From JAWKUK01 sp964402175 (GTDB taxonomy: Bacteria; Planctomycetota; UBA1135; GCA-002686595), in the NCBI GenBank assembly GCA_964402175.1, contig CAYOBN010000003.1:1-64000 (forward strand): 64,000 bases of DNA, written 5' to 3'. The translations under genes were made by a program, and so were the position numbers. Shown here piece after piece: positions 33,760-41,701 of the stretch (positions within the stretch are counted from its first letter, which is position 1; the number at the start of each line of letters is the position of its first letter). Under the pieces are notes generated by a model, which saw only the letters and a list, made by a program, of their open reading frames with translations, did not search any database and was not told the origin of the DNA.

Positions 33760-36260
33760 TTCCTACGTTCGCAGCCGCAATGTTCGGCTTCCTGTACGGC
33801 CTGCCGTGGCCGCTCGCACTCACGGCGATCCTCGCCGGCGCGTTGGCGCTCGCGTACCTGGAAGCCCCGCTGCTCCTCTGGACCGCCTTGGGCGCGGTCC
33901 TCGTCGCGGGGGTCGCGGGTTGGCCGTGGCTCGTCGCCTACGGCGCGGTAATGCTCGTCTTCAATGTGCGCTCGCTGCGCACCACGCTCGTTTCGGTGCC
34001 CGTGATGAAGATCATGAAGGCGCTGAAGTTCTTGCCGGTGATCTCGGACACGGAGCGCACTGCGCTGACCGCCGGCACCGTCTGGATCGACGGCGAGCTC
34101 TTCAGCGGTAAACCCGACTGGGGCAAGCTCGTACGCGAGCCCTATCCCGACCTCAACGCCGAAGAGCGCGCGTTCCTCGACGGCCCGTGCGAAGAGGTCT
34201 GTCGCATGGTCGATGACTGGAAGGTCTTCCAAGAGCGCGATCTGCCGCAGAACGTGTGGGATTACCTGAAGCGCGAGGGTTTCTTCGGCCTCATCATCCC
34301 GAAGGAATACGGCGGCAAGGGCTTCTCGGCGTCGATGAACAGCGCGGTGGTCGCGAAGCTCTCTTCGCGCTCTGGCCCGCTCGGCATCACCGTAATGGTG
34401 CCGAACTCGCTCGGCCCGGCGGAGCTGCTGGCGCACTACGGCACCGAAGAGCAGAAACAGCACTATCTGCCCCGCCTCGCGCGCGGCGAAGAGATGCCCT
34501 GTTTCGCGCTGACCGAGCCGAACGCTGGCAGCGACGCAGGCGCGATGAGCGCCAGCGGCGTCGTCTTCGAGGGAGAAGACGGCGAGCTCTACGTGCGCCT
34601 CAACTGGACGAAGCGCTACATCACGCTCGCCGCCGTCTCGACGGTGCTGGGCTTGGCGTTCAAGCTACGCGACCCGGACAACCACCTCGGCAAGGGTGAA
34701 GACGTCGGCATCACGTGCGCCTTGATCCCGTCGAACACCCCTGGCGTCGCGCTCGGTCGGCGCCACGATCCACTCGGCGTGCCGTTCTACAACTGCCCGA
34801 CCGAAGGCCACGACGTCGTCGTCAAGCTCGATGAGGTCGTAATCGGCGGGCGCGCGGGCATCGGCATCGGCTGGCGCATGCTGATGGAATCGCTGGCTGC
34901 GGGCCGCGGCATTTCGCTGCCGGCGTCGAGCACCGCCCAAGCGAAGATGTGCGCCCGCGCCGTCGGCGCCTACGCCGCCGCGCGCAAGCAGTTCGGCATC
35001 GCGATCGGCAAGTTCGAAGGCATCCAGGAGCCGCTCGCGCGCCTCGGTGTGCACGCGTACATCCTGGAAGCTGCGCGCCGCACGACCTGCGGTGGCCTCG
35101 ACGCGGGCGCCAAGCCCGCCGTCGTGACCGCGATCGCGAAGTACAACTTCACGGAGCTCGCGCGCCAATCCATCACGGACGCGATGGACGTCCTGGGCGG
35201 CAAAGCGATCTCCATGGGGCCGCGCAACCCGATCGCACACGCCTACATGGCGACGCCGATCAGCATCACCGTCGAGGGCGCGAACATCCTGACGCGTACG
35301 CTGATCATCTTCGGCCAAGGCGCGATTCGCTGCCATCCCTTCGCGTGGAAGGAAGTGCAGGCGGTCGAGGCAAACGACGGCGCGGCGTTCGACGCAGCGT
35401 TCTTCGGCCACGTCGGCCACGTCGTGCGGAACCTCGCGCGTTCGGTAGTGCTGTCGCTGACCCGCGGCGCCTTGGCGGGCGCTCCGGTCTCCGGCCCAGC
35501 GGCGCCGTACTACAAGAAGCTCTCGTGGGCTTCGGCCAGCTTCGCGATCACGGCGGACATGGCGATGGCGCTCCTGGGCGGCGACCTGAAGCGCAAGGAG
35601 AGCCTCACCGGACGCTTCGCCGATGTGTTCTCGTGGCTGTACCTCGGCAATGCGGTGCTGCGCCGCTTCGAGGCAGAGGGCCGCCAGCGCGAGGACCTGC
35701 CCTTCCTGCACGCGTCGATGCAGCGCTGCCTCGCCGAGCTGCAGAAGGGCTTCGACGGGATCTTTCGCAACTTCGACCATCCGCTGGCGGGCTGGCTCTT
35801 CCGCGGGCCGATCGCGCTGTGGTCGCGGCTCAATACCCTCGGCGGTGGCGTGACGGACCGCGCGGGCGCGCGAGTGGCCGAGGCCCTCATGCGCCCCGGC
35901 GCCCAGCGTGAGCGCATGACGTCGGGGATGTACGTACCGACAGCGAAGGACGAAGCGCTCGGACAGCTCGAGCACGCGCTGGAGCTCTGCACCTTGGCCG
36001 ACGCCATCGACCGCCGCATCCGCGACGCCGTGAAAAAGAAGCGGCTGCCCCGGAAGGCGCCGGCGGCCCTGCTGCAGGACGCCGTCCAGCTCGGGGTGAT
36101 CACCGCCGACGAGCGCGACCTCCTGGGGCGCGCCGAGGCGGCGCGCGCGGCGGTCGTCGCCGTCGACGACTTCACGCTCGAGGCCTACCGCGAGCGCGGG
36201 GTCGACCCGACCGAGCCGCTCGGCTCGGTGCCGACGAAGCTCGCCCGGGCGGCCGGCTGA
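33756..36260 (+). CDS. fadE: Long-chain acyl-CoA dehydrogenase FadE
   Basis: 834 residues (E. coli FadE is 814). Two N-terminal hydrophobic segments (about 8-70) are the membrane region of the FadE type. The acyl-CoA dehydrogenase core follows, with F-A-L-T-E-P-N-A-G-S-D-A-G, the flavin-binding T-E-P-x-x-G-S-D signature. E-G-x-N-I-L-T-R-T lies later (near residues 507-515), followed by the long C-terminal domain typical of FadE. It makes the first oxidation of acyl-CoA to trans-2-enoyl-CoA at the membrane. The ATG overlaps the tetR stop; a strong GGAGGA lies 8 nt upstream. It shares regulation with the divergent fad operon. Confidence 0.92.
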   Translation: MIPTFAAAMFGFLYGLPWPLALTAILAGALALAYLEAPLLLWTALGAVLVAGVAGWPWLVAYGAVMLVFNVRSLRTTLVSVPVMKIMKALKFLPVISDTERTALTAGTVWIDGELFSGKPDWGKLVREPYPDLNAEERAFLDGPCEEVCRMVDDWKVFQERDLPQNVWDYLKREGFFGLIIPKEYGGKGFSASMNSAVVAKLSSRSGPLGITVMVPNSLGPAELLAHYGTEEQKQHYLPRLARGEEMPCFALTEPNAGSDAGAMSASGVVFEGEDGELYVRLNWTKRYITLAAVSTVLGLAFKLRDPDNHLGKGEDVGITCALIPSNTPGVALGRRHDPLGVPFYNCPTEGHDVVVKLDEVVIGGRAGIGIGWRMLMESLAAGRGISLPASSTAQAKMCARAVGAYAAARKQFGIAIGKFEGIQEPLARLGVHAYILEAARRTTCGGLDAGAKPAVVTAIAKYNFTELARQSITDAMDVLGGKAISMGPRNPIAHAYMATPISITVEGANILTRTLIIFGQGAIRCHPFAWKEVQAVEANDGAAFDAAFFGHVGHVVRNLARSVVLSLTRGALAGAPVSGPAAPYYKKLSWASASFAITADMAMALLGGDLKRKESLTGRFADVFSWLYLGNAVLRRFEAEGRQREDLPFLHASMQRCLAELQKGFDGIFRNFDHPLAGWLFRGPIALWSRLNTLGGGVTDRAGARVAEALMRPGAQRERMTSGMYVPTAKDEALGQLEHALELCTLADAIDRRIRDAVKKKRLPRKAPAALLQDAVQLGVITADERDLLGRAEAARAAVVAVDDFTLEAYRERGVDPTEPLGSVPTKLARAAG

Positions 36261-36280
36261 CGGCCCGGGGTGCTCCAGCG

Positions 36281-36317
36281 GGGCGGCGGAGGGGGTAAAC
36301 GCCCACCTCCGCCGCCC
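36281..36317 (+). terminator. Hairpin after fadE
   Basis: GGGCGGCGGAGG (36281-36292) pairs with CCTCCGCCGCCC (36306-36317), 12 bp, about 20 nt after the fadE stop. There is no clear T-tract, so efficiency is uncertain. Confidence 0.55.
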
Positions 36318-36331
36318 TGCTCGCGTCTCGC

Positions 36332-36341
36332 GGGTATCCCT
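36332..36341 (+). promoter_or_regulatory. Possible promoter element GGGTATCCCT
   Basis: Member of the GGG[TA]A[CT][CG]CTC group, about 63 nt before the barrel lipoprotein start at 36404. No clear -35. Confidence 0.3.
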
Positions 36342-36403
36342 CGGCGGGCGCTCGTGTCACAATCCGCGCGCGTCCCCCCGACACATCCCCCACCTCCCCG
36401 CCC

Positions 36404-37195
36404 ATGCGCCAGCCCGACGCGCGCGCCGCCGCCGCCCTCGCCGTCCTCACCCTCGCCTCCTGCCAGGCGCTCGTCCACGATAACGTCTCGTTCCCCGAGG
36501 ACATGACCGGTAAGAACCTGGTCGGTATCTCGTCGGGTTGGGCGTTCGTCGAAGCCGAAGCCGACCTGGAGAACGGCCAAGGTCCGCTCGCCAACCCGCT
36601 GCTCGGCGGGAGCGACGTAGGCAACTCGACGACGGACCTCGACCCGGTCTTCGGCATCGGCCTCAAGTACTACAAGTTCCTCACGAACAACTGGTCGTTC
36701 GGCGGCCTGATCGAGCACCGCATCTTCGATCCGGACCCCACGCGGCCGCTCAGCGCCGACCTCGACATCGACGCCTTCGGCACGAACCACTTCATCCTCG
36801 ATCTGCGCTACTGGTTCGACCCGATCGACCGCGACAAGCGGCTGCGCCCCTTCGGCGCGATCCAGCTTGGGTACGTGCCCGAAGTGAACGCCGATGGAAC
36901 CGTGCAGTACGAGGCCATCCCGTCCCTCGGTCTGCCTGCGGTGACCGAGGACATCCGGCTGCGCGGCGACGAGTTCTTCACGCTGGGTTTCGTCGTCGGC
37001 GCGTCGTACTTGATCCAGAAGGACCTGACGTTCGACTTCGGCGCGTTCTACGAGTTCGCGCTCGATCCGACCGAGGACACGATCACGCTGAACCCGCACC
37101 CCGGTCAGCCGGTTGTCGGCAGCCCGACCACCTACGACGGTGAGCTGCGCGAGCGCGGCCTCTACCTGACCTTCGGCCTCTCGTACACCTTCTGA
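36404..37195 (+). CDS. Outer-membrane beta-barrel lipoprotein
   Basis: 263 residues. The signal ends in T-L-A-S-C-Q, a lipobox with Cys near residue 20. The mature part alternates hydrophobic and polar residues in strands with aromatic girdle positions (F-G-I-G-L-K-Y-Y-K-F, F-G-A-I-Q-L-G-Y-V, F-T-L-G-F-V-V-G-A-S-Y). It ends L-T-F-G-L-S-Y-T-F with a terminal Phe, the usual barrel-assembly signal. The fold matches small OmpA-like 8-strand barrels. Function unknown; a structural or small-pore role is likely. Terminators bracket it, so it is a single transcription unit. A GGGTATCCCT-type motif (36332-36341) lies upstream. Confidence 0.78.
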   Translation: MRQPDARAAAALAVLTLASCQALVHDNVSFPEDMTGKNLVGISSGWAFVEAEADLENGQGPLANPLLGGSDVGNSTTDLDPVFGIGLKYYKFLTNNWSFGGLIEHRIFDPDPTRPLSADLDIDAFGTNHFILDLRYWFDPIDRDKRLRPFGAIQLGYVPEVNADGTVQYEAIPSLGLPAVTEDIRLRGDEFFTLGFVVGASYLIQKDLTFDFGAFYEFALDPTEDTITLNPHPGQPVVGSPTTYDGELRERGLYLTFGLSYTF

Positions 37196-37205
37196 TCGAC
37201 GCCCG

Positions 37206-37257
37206 AGAGCGACGCCGGCGGCCCACACGCATGACTGCGGGGGGCCGCCGGCGCTCT
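37206..37257 (+). terminator. Terminator after the barrel lipoprotein gene
   Basis: An imperfect stem of 16 pairs with one 3-nt bulge: AGAGCGACGCCGGCGGCCC (37206-37224) with GGGCCGCCGGCGCTCT (37242-37257). It lies 10 nt after the stop. No T-tract. Confidence 0.6.
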
Positions 37258-37268
37258 GTAACGGCCCT

Positions 37269-38078
37269 ATGCCGAAGCGCAAACGACTCAAGTGGGAGCG
37301 TAATCGCGCTCTGCCGCATGTCTATCAGCCGTGCATGCGCAGCCTCGTCGACGGCGCGCTCTTCCGGCGCGGGACGTGGCACGACGAGACCTTCGGCAAT
37401 CGCAACCCGATCACGCTGGAGCTCGGGTGCGGTGAAGGCACCTACACGGTCGAGCTCGCGCGCCGCTACCCTGAGCGCAACTTCATCGGCGTCGACATCA
37501 AGGGTCACCGCTTCTGGAAAGGTGCCCAGCGCGCGCACGACGAAGGCCTCACCAACGCGGCCTTCCTGCGCGCCAAGGTCGAGTTCCTCGACCGTTGCTT
37601 CGCCGCAGACGAAGTCGACGAGCTCTGGCTGACGTTCTCCGATCCGCAGCCGAAGGACGAACGCGGCACGAAGCGCATCACATCGAGCCTGTACCTGGGC
37701 CTCTACCAGACCTTCGTGCGGCCCGGCGGCCTCGTGCACGTCAAGAGCGACAGCCCCTTCCTGTTCGAGACGACCCGCGACGGCGCGCGCGCCGAGGGTT
37801 ACGAGCTCCGTGTCGAGAGCGACGACGTCCACGGCGCGCTCATCCCCTCGGCGCCGCCGGAATTGGCGTCGCTGCTGTCCCTCGTCACGAAGTACGAACA
37901 GCGCTGGATCCGCGAGGGTCGCAAGATCCACTACCTGCAGGTCCGCCTGCCCGACGAGCGGCGCAGCGCCCAGGTCGAAGCAGCCCTTGAGGCGCTGCAG
38001 GGCTCCCGCAGGCTCTCCGTGCTGCACGCCGATCGGGTCGCCGTGGGCGGCGATGAAGAAACGCCAGCTCGAGCGTAA
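37269..38078 (+). CDS. trmB: tRNA (guanine-N7)-methyltransferase TrmB
   Basis: 269 residues. The SAM-binding motif is L-E-L-G-C-G-E-G-T-Y, then F-I-G-V-D-I-K-G-H-R. The catalytic motif F-S-D-P-Q-P-K-D corresponds to F-P-D-P-x-P-K of TrmB. The end T-K-Y-E-Q-R-W followed by G-x-K-I-H-Y-L is the family's tRNA-contact motif. It places m7G at position 46 of tRNAs. Members resemble the Bacteroidetes-type subgroup (D-P-Q-P-K rather than D-P-W-P-K). Sitting alone after a terminator, it probably has its own promoter in the short gap before it. Housekeeping role. Confidence 0.93.
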   Translation: MPKRKRLKWERNRALPHVYQPCMRSLVDGALFRRGTWHDETFGNRNPITLELGCGEGTYTVELARRYPERNFIGVDIKGHRFWKGAQRAHDEGLTNAAFLRAKVEFLDRCFAADEVDELWLTFSDPQPKDERGTKRITSSLYLGLYQTFVRPGGLVHVKSDSPFLFETTRDGARAEGYELRVESDDVHGALIPSAPPELASLLSLVTKYEQRWIREGRKIHYLQVRLPDERRSAQVEAALEALQGSRRLSVLHADRVAVGGDEETPARA

Positions 38079-38108
38079 GATCCGCGCGCTCTGCGACGAG
38101 GGTCGGTG

Positions 38109-38933
38109 ATGCACATCCCCTGGTTCTCCACCGACGAGCGCGACTTTGCGCGCTACCGCTCAAACGGCGATGCCGCGGCGCTCGCGCGGGTCTTCGACCG
38201 CAACGCGCCGGCGCTCCTCGCGCTGGCGCGGCACCTTGCGCCGCGCGGCCTGGAGGCCGAGGACCTCGTACAAGCGACGTTCCTGACCGCGATCGAGAAG
38301 CGCGGCGGCTGCGACGCTCGACGCCGGGTCGGTCCGTGGCTGGCTGGCATCCTGGGCCACCATGCGCGGGCCGCGCGGCGGCGGGCGTTACGCGCAGCGG
38401 AGCTCCCCGCAGACGATGTGAGCGCGCTCGGGGCCGAAGACGGCCGAGACGGCGGGCCAGAGTTCGTCGTCCAGCTCGGTCTCGCACACTCGACCGACGT
38501 CACGGTGGTCGATACCGAGGACCAGCCGGTCGCCGATGTCCAGGTCCTGGCCCTGCCCGCGGGCGGGCCGTGGCAGCGCTACTACCGCGTCGGGGCAGTG
38601 GAGTCGCTGCCCGTACATTGGACGAAGGCCTACGAGGCTGCGCTGCGCGCGCGTACGGACAAGGATGGACGGGCCCGTTTCCCGCATTTGCCGCTGTTGC
38701 CACCGCCCGACATGGGGCTGTGCGACGGCGCGCGCATCTACGGCGAAGGTGTCGAGTGCGGCCAATACTCGTTTGCGGTCGCGAGCGCGACCTACGCGAC
38801 CCACACGAAGGCCGTGGCGCTCGTGGCTCTGCCCCAGCGCGAGGGCGCGCTGCTCGTCCCGACACCTGCCGCGGTTGCCCAGCGCTTGATCGGCGACTTC
38901 CCCGCTCCACGGCACGTCGTCGAGCGCCGCTGA
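38109..38933 (+). CDS. Chimera of sigma-70 region 2 and a carboxypeptidase-regulatory-like domain
   Basis: 274 residues from ATG 38109 (a GTG lies 3 nt before). Residues ~1-95 match ECF sigma region 2, with A-P-R-G-L-E-A-E-D-L-V-Q-A-T-F-L-T-A-I followed by a basic segment (A-R-A-A-R-R-R). After a short linker the sequence becomes V-T-V-V-D-T-E-D-Q-P-V-A-D-V-Q-V and D-G-R-A-R-F, the pattern of carboxypeptidase D regulatory domains. No region 4 helix-turn-helix is present. Planctomycetes do have sigma factors with long C-terminal extensions, but region 4 normally comes between. This looks like an internal in-frame deletion, or a small sigma-derived regulator. Function uncertain. Confidence 0.6.
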   Translation: MHIPWFSTDERDFARYRSNGDAAALARVFDRNAPALLALARHLAPRGLEAEDLVQATFLTAIEKRGGCDARRRVGPWLAGILGHHARAARRRALRAAELPADDVSALGAEDGRDGGPEFVVQLGLAHSTDVTVVDTEDQPVADVQVLALPAGGPWQRYYRVGAVESLPVHWTKAYEAALRARTDKDGRARFPHLPLLPPPDMGLCDGARIYGEGVECGQYSFAVASATYATHTKAVALVALPQREGALLVPTPAAVAQRLIGDFPAPRHVVERR

Positions 38934-38953
38934 CCTCCGAGCGAGGTCGGCGT

Positions 38954-38982
38954 TTGGTGCGGGCAACGGCACTCCGTAAGCT
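38954..38982 (+). promoter_or_regulatory. Putative promoter of the hotdog gene, leaderless type
   Basis: TTGGTG (38954-38959), a 17-nt spacer and TAAGCT (38977-38982) end 6 nt before the ATG at 38989. The spacing predicts transcription beginning at or next to the start codon. Confidence 0.4.
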
Positions 38983-38988
38983 CATGCC

Positions 38989-39462
38989 ATGCGCGGCAGC
39001 GACTTGCTCCAACGCTGGCGGACCCTCGGTCGGACGGGCCTCGGACGGCGGCTCTTCGGCTGGGCCCTCGGGCGCGCCGTGCCGTACACGGGGTCGATCC
39101 ATCCCGAGGTGCTCGTTCTCGAGCCGGGTCGGGCAGTGGTCGCGCTGCGGGATCGACGCGCGGTGCGCAATCACCTGAAGTCGATCCACGCGATCGCCTT
39201 GGTGAACCTGGGTGAGGTCACGAGCGGGCTCGCTCTATTGGCAGGGCTGCCGGACGACATGCGCGGCATCGTGAAGGGGCTCTCGGTCGAATACCGGAAG
39301 AAGGCGCGCGGGCGGCTCGTCGCGACGTGCACGTGCGCGCCCCCGGCCAGCGGCGTGACACAGGACCTGACCGTCGTCGCGGAGATCGCCGACGCAGAGG
39401 GCGCGATCGTCGCCGTCGTGCGCGTCGAGTGGCGGGTCGGACCGGTGGAGCCGAAACGATGA
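38989..39462 (+). CDS. DUF4442 hotdog-fold protein (thioesterase-like)
   Basis: 157 residues. The segments N-H-L-K-S-I-H-A-I-A-L-V-N-L-G-E and G-L-S-V-E-Y-R-K-K-A-R-G match DUF4442, a hotdog-fold group related to PaaI-type acyl-CoA thioesterases. The typical catalytic Asn/Asp of PaaI is not evident, so activity is uncertain. It overlaps the next gene (ATGA at 39459), which suggests a shared pathway with the FMN enzyme. The promoter-like TTGGTG-N17-TAAGCT ends 6 nt before the ATG. A role in acyl-CoA turnover is likely but not shown. Confidence 0.75.
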   Translation: MRGSDLLQRWRTLGRTGLGRRLFGWALGRAVPYTGSIHPEVLVLEPGRAVVALRDRRAVRNHLKSIHAIALVNLGEVTSGLALLAGLPDDMRGIVKGLSVEYRKKARGRLVATCTCAPPASGVTQDLTVVAEIADAEGAIVAVVRVEWRVGPVEPKR

Positions 39463-40448
39463 AGACCGCTGCCACCGACCGCTTCCTCGAGCTCGCGGGT
39501 GTCGACGTGCCGCTGATCTGCGGGGCCATGTACCCGTGCAGCAACCCCGAGCTCGTCGGCGCGGTCGCCGCCGCGGGCGCGATGGCGATCGTGCAGCCGA
39601 TCAGCCTGGTGTACGCACACGGGCGGGACTTCCGATCGGGGCTGCGCGAGATCAAGGCGCTCGCAAACGGACGCCCCTTTGGCTTCAACGCGATCATCGA
39701 GCGCTCGGTGAAGTCGTACGAAGAGCGCATGCGCGGCTGGATCGACATCGCGCTCGAAGAGGGTGTGCGCTTCTTCGTGACTGCGCTGGGCAATCCGGAT
39801 TGGGTGTGCCGCCAGGTGCACGCCGCGAACGGGGTCGTGTTCCATGACGTGACCGAGCGCAAGTGGGCGTTGAAGGCCCGCGACGCGGGCGTCGATGGGC
39901 TGATCTGCGTCAATGCGCGGGCCGGAGGCCACGCGGGGACGCGGGACCCTGAAGCGCTCTTTGCGGAGCTCGCAGACCTGGGTCTGCTCCTCGTCGGTGC
40001 CGGTGGTGTCGGTGACCCGGAGCGTTACGCCGCGATGCTGCGCCTCGGTTACGCCGCGGTGCAGATGGGCACACGCTTCATCGCGACGGAGGAGTGCAAG
40101 GTCCACCCGGATTACTGGCGCGCGATCCTGGAGGCCGACGAAGACGACATCGTGCTGACCGAGCGCCTCTCGGGCGTGCCGGTCGCTGTGATCAACACGC
40201 CGTTCGTGCAGCGCATCGGCACCAAAGCCGGGCCCATCGCGCGCTGGATGCTGCGGGGTCGGCGCACGAAACACTGGATGCGCACGCTCTACGCGCTGAA
40301 ATCGCTGCGCGACCTGAAGCGCACGATCCACGAGGGCGTGTCGTACCGCGACATCTGGCAGGCGGGCAAGAGCGTCGGCGGCGTACAGGAGGTCCTGCCC
40401 GCCGCAGAGGTCGTCCGACGGTTCGCCGCTGCAGCATCAGCGCACTGA
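39459..40448 (+). CDS. Nitronate monooxygenase-family flavoenzyme
   Basis: 329 residues, TIM barrel. It begins with P-L-I-C-G-A-M-Y-P, like the P-I-x-x-A-P-M of 2-nitropropane dioxygenases. The middle has A-R-A-G-G-H-A-G-T with the catalytic His, then L-V-G-A-G-G-V and A-A-V-Q-M-G-T-R-F for FMN phosphate binding. These enzymes oxidise nitronates; FabK-like enoyl reductases share the fold. The M-G-T-R-F motif and length favour an NMO-type assignment over FabK, though the physiological substrate remains open. Coupling to a hotdog gene may point to fatty-acid-linked chemistry. Confidence 0.8.
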   Translation: MKTAATDRFLELAGVDVPLICGAMYPCSNPELVGAVAAAGAMAIVQPISLVYAHGRDFRSGLREIKALANGRPFGFNAIIERSVKSYEERMRGWIDIALEEGVRFFVTALGNPDWVCRQVHAANGVVFHDVTERKWALKARDAGVDGLICVNARAGGHAGTRDPEALFAELADLGLLLVGAGGVGDPERYAAMLRLGYAAVQMGTRFIATEECKVHPDYWRAILEADEDDIVLTERLSGVPVAVINTPFVQRIGTKAGPIARWMLRGRRTKHWMRTLYALKSLRDLKRTIHEGVSYRDIWQAGKSVGGVQEVLPAAEVVRRFAAAASAH

Positions 40449-40455
40449 GCGCCGT

Positions 40456-41661
40456 TCAGCGCAGCCGCAGCGCGAGCTGGTTCAGGAAGAGGCCGACGTC
40501 GGTCACCACACCGACGGTCTGCGACGAGCCACGGTCGGCCAGCTTCGTCACCACCGCGGGGTTGATATCGACGCAGACCACTTTGACCCAGGACGGCAAC
40601 ATGTTGCCGACGCCGATCGAGTGCAGCATGGTGCTGAGCATCAGCACGACCTTGACGCCGTCGAGCGCTTTGGCGTAGCGCTCCTGGGCTTCGATCAGGT
40701 CCATCACGGTGTCCGGCAGCGGGCCGTCGTCGCGGATCGAGCCGGCGAGGACGAACTCGACGTCGCTCTGCACGCAGGCGTGCATGATGCCGCGCGTCAG
40801 GATCCCCGCGCGCACCGCCTCAGCGATCGACCCCGCGTGATTGATGCGGTTGATCGCGCGCATGTGGTTCTTGTGGCCCTCTTCGACGGGGGAGCCGGTC
40901 TCCAGACTGACGCCGAGCGAGGTCCCGAAGAACGTGTGCTCGATGTCGTGCACGGCGAGCGCGTTTCCGGACAGGAGCACGTCGAACCAGCGCCCACGCA
41001 CGAGCTCGCAGAACGCCTCGATGCCGCCGGTGTGGATGACGACGGGGCCCGCGACGACCGCGATGCGGCCGCCTTGGGCCCGTGTCTCGCGCATCAAGTC
41101 AGCGATCTTGGCCACGCTCGTCTCGACGCGGCGCTCGGACGAGATGTCGTTGCTCATGAACGCGAAGTGCTGCTTGTCGCGGCCGCGGAACTCGGGCGCG
41201 ACACGGATGCCCTCGACGCCGCAGACGACGCGGTCGCCGGCGCGCACATCGCGCAGCTTGCGGCAGACCGGAGCGCCGGACTCCATCACGATCACCGCGT
41301 CCATCCGCTGCCGCCCGACATCGATCCATGCCCCCTGGATACGGATCTGCGTCCGGTGGTTGGTGGTCGAGTAGAAGTCCTCGGGCACACAGCGGTCCTT
41401 GGGCGCGGACTCGAAGCGCGCATCGCGCTCGGATTCGAGGCGGCAGCCGTACGGCACGAGCGCCGCGATCAACGCGCGAAGCTGCGGCTCATCGCGTGCG
41501 ATGAGCCGCAGCTTCGCGAAGGAGTGGTCCTCCTTGTGGCGGCCGATGTCGAAGGTCAGGACCTCGTAGGTGGCGCCGTGCTCACTGATGCGGTCGAAGA
41601 TGCGCTCCAGGATCTGCGCATCGATCAAGTGGCCTTCGGCCGTGACGGTCTCGCTGAACAT
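40456..41661 (-). CDS. TIGR00300/LOR-SDH family protein, archaeal-type ornithine cyclodeaminase homologue
   Basis: 401 residues, full length for the family. Visible motifs include Y-E-V-L-T-F-D-I-G, then G-P-V-V-I-H-T-G-G and L-L-S-G-N-A-L-A-V-H-D-I-E with the downstream G-T-S-L-G-V. These belong to the LOR/SDH bifunctional group. It includes archaeal ornithine cyclodeaminase and the C-terminal half of cyanobacterial AgrE, which convert ornithine to proline with NAD. The N-terminal arginine-guanidinase domain of AgrE is absent, so any arginine step would be elsewhere. Start ATG 41661; a TATCCT -10-like element ends 9 nt before it. Likely role: proline or ornithine metabolism. Confidence 0.8.
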   Translation of the reverse strand: MFSETVTAEGHLIDAQILERIFDRISEHGATYEVLTFDIGRHKEDHSFAKLRLIARDEPQLRALIAALVPYGCRLESERDARFESAPKDRCVPEDFYSTTNHRTQIRIQGAWIDVGRQRMDAVIVMESGAPVCRKLRDVRAGDRVVCGVEGIRVAPEFRGRDKQHFAFMSNDISSERRVETSVAKIADLMRETRAQGGRIAVVAGPVVIHTGGIEAFCELVRGRWFDVLLSGNALAVHDIEHTFFGTSLGVSLETGSPVEEGHKNHMRAINRINHAGSIAEAVRAGILTRGIMHACVQSDVEFVLAGSIRDDGPLPDTVMDLIEAQERYAKALDGVKVVLMLSTMLHSIGVGNMLPSWVKVVCVDINPAVVTKLADRGSSQTVGVVTDVGLFLNQLALRLR

Positions 41662-41670
41662 GCGCGGTTG

Positions 41671-41701
41671 AGGATACGCGACCGCGCAGCCGCAAGGTCA
41701 A
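41671..41701 (-). promoter_or_regulatory. Putative promoter of the ornithine-cyclodeaminase-like gene, leaderless type
   Basis: Minus-strand TTGACC (41701-41696), a 19-nt spacer and TATCCT (41676-41671) leave 9 nt to the ATG (41661). The spacer is longer than ideal. Confidence 0.35.

Noticed and set aside
38054..38109. 18-codon ORF beginning M-K-K-R-Q-L-E-R-K ending at the sigma-chimera start
   Set aside because: It is too short and lies inside the trmB end plus the spacer. It could be a chance frame; no homologue was recognised.
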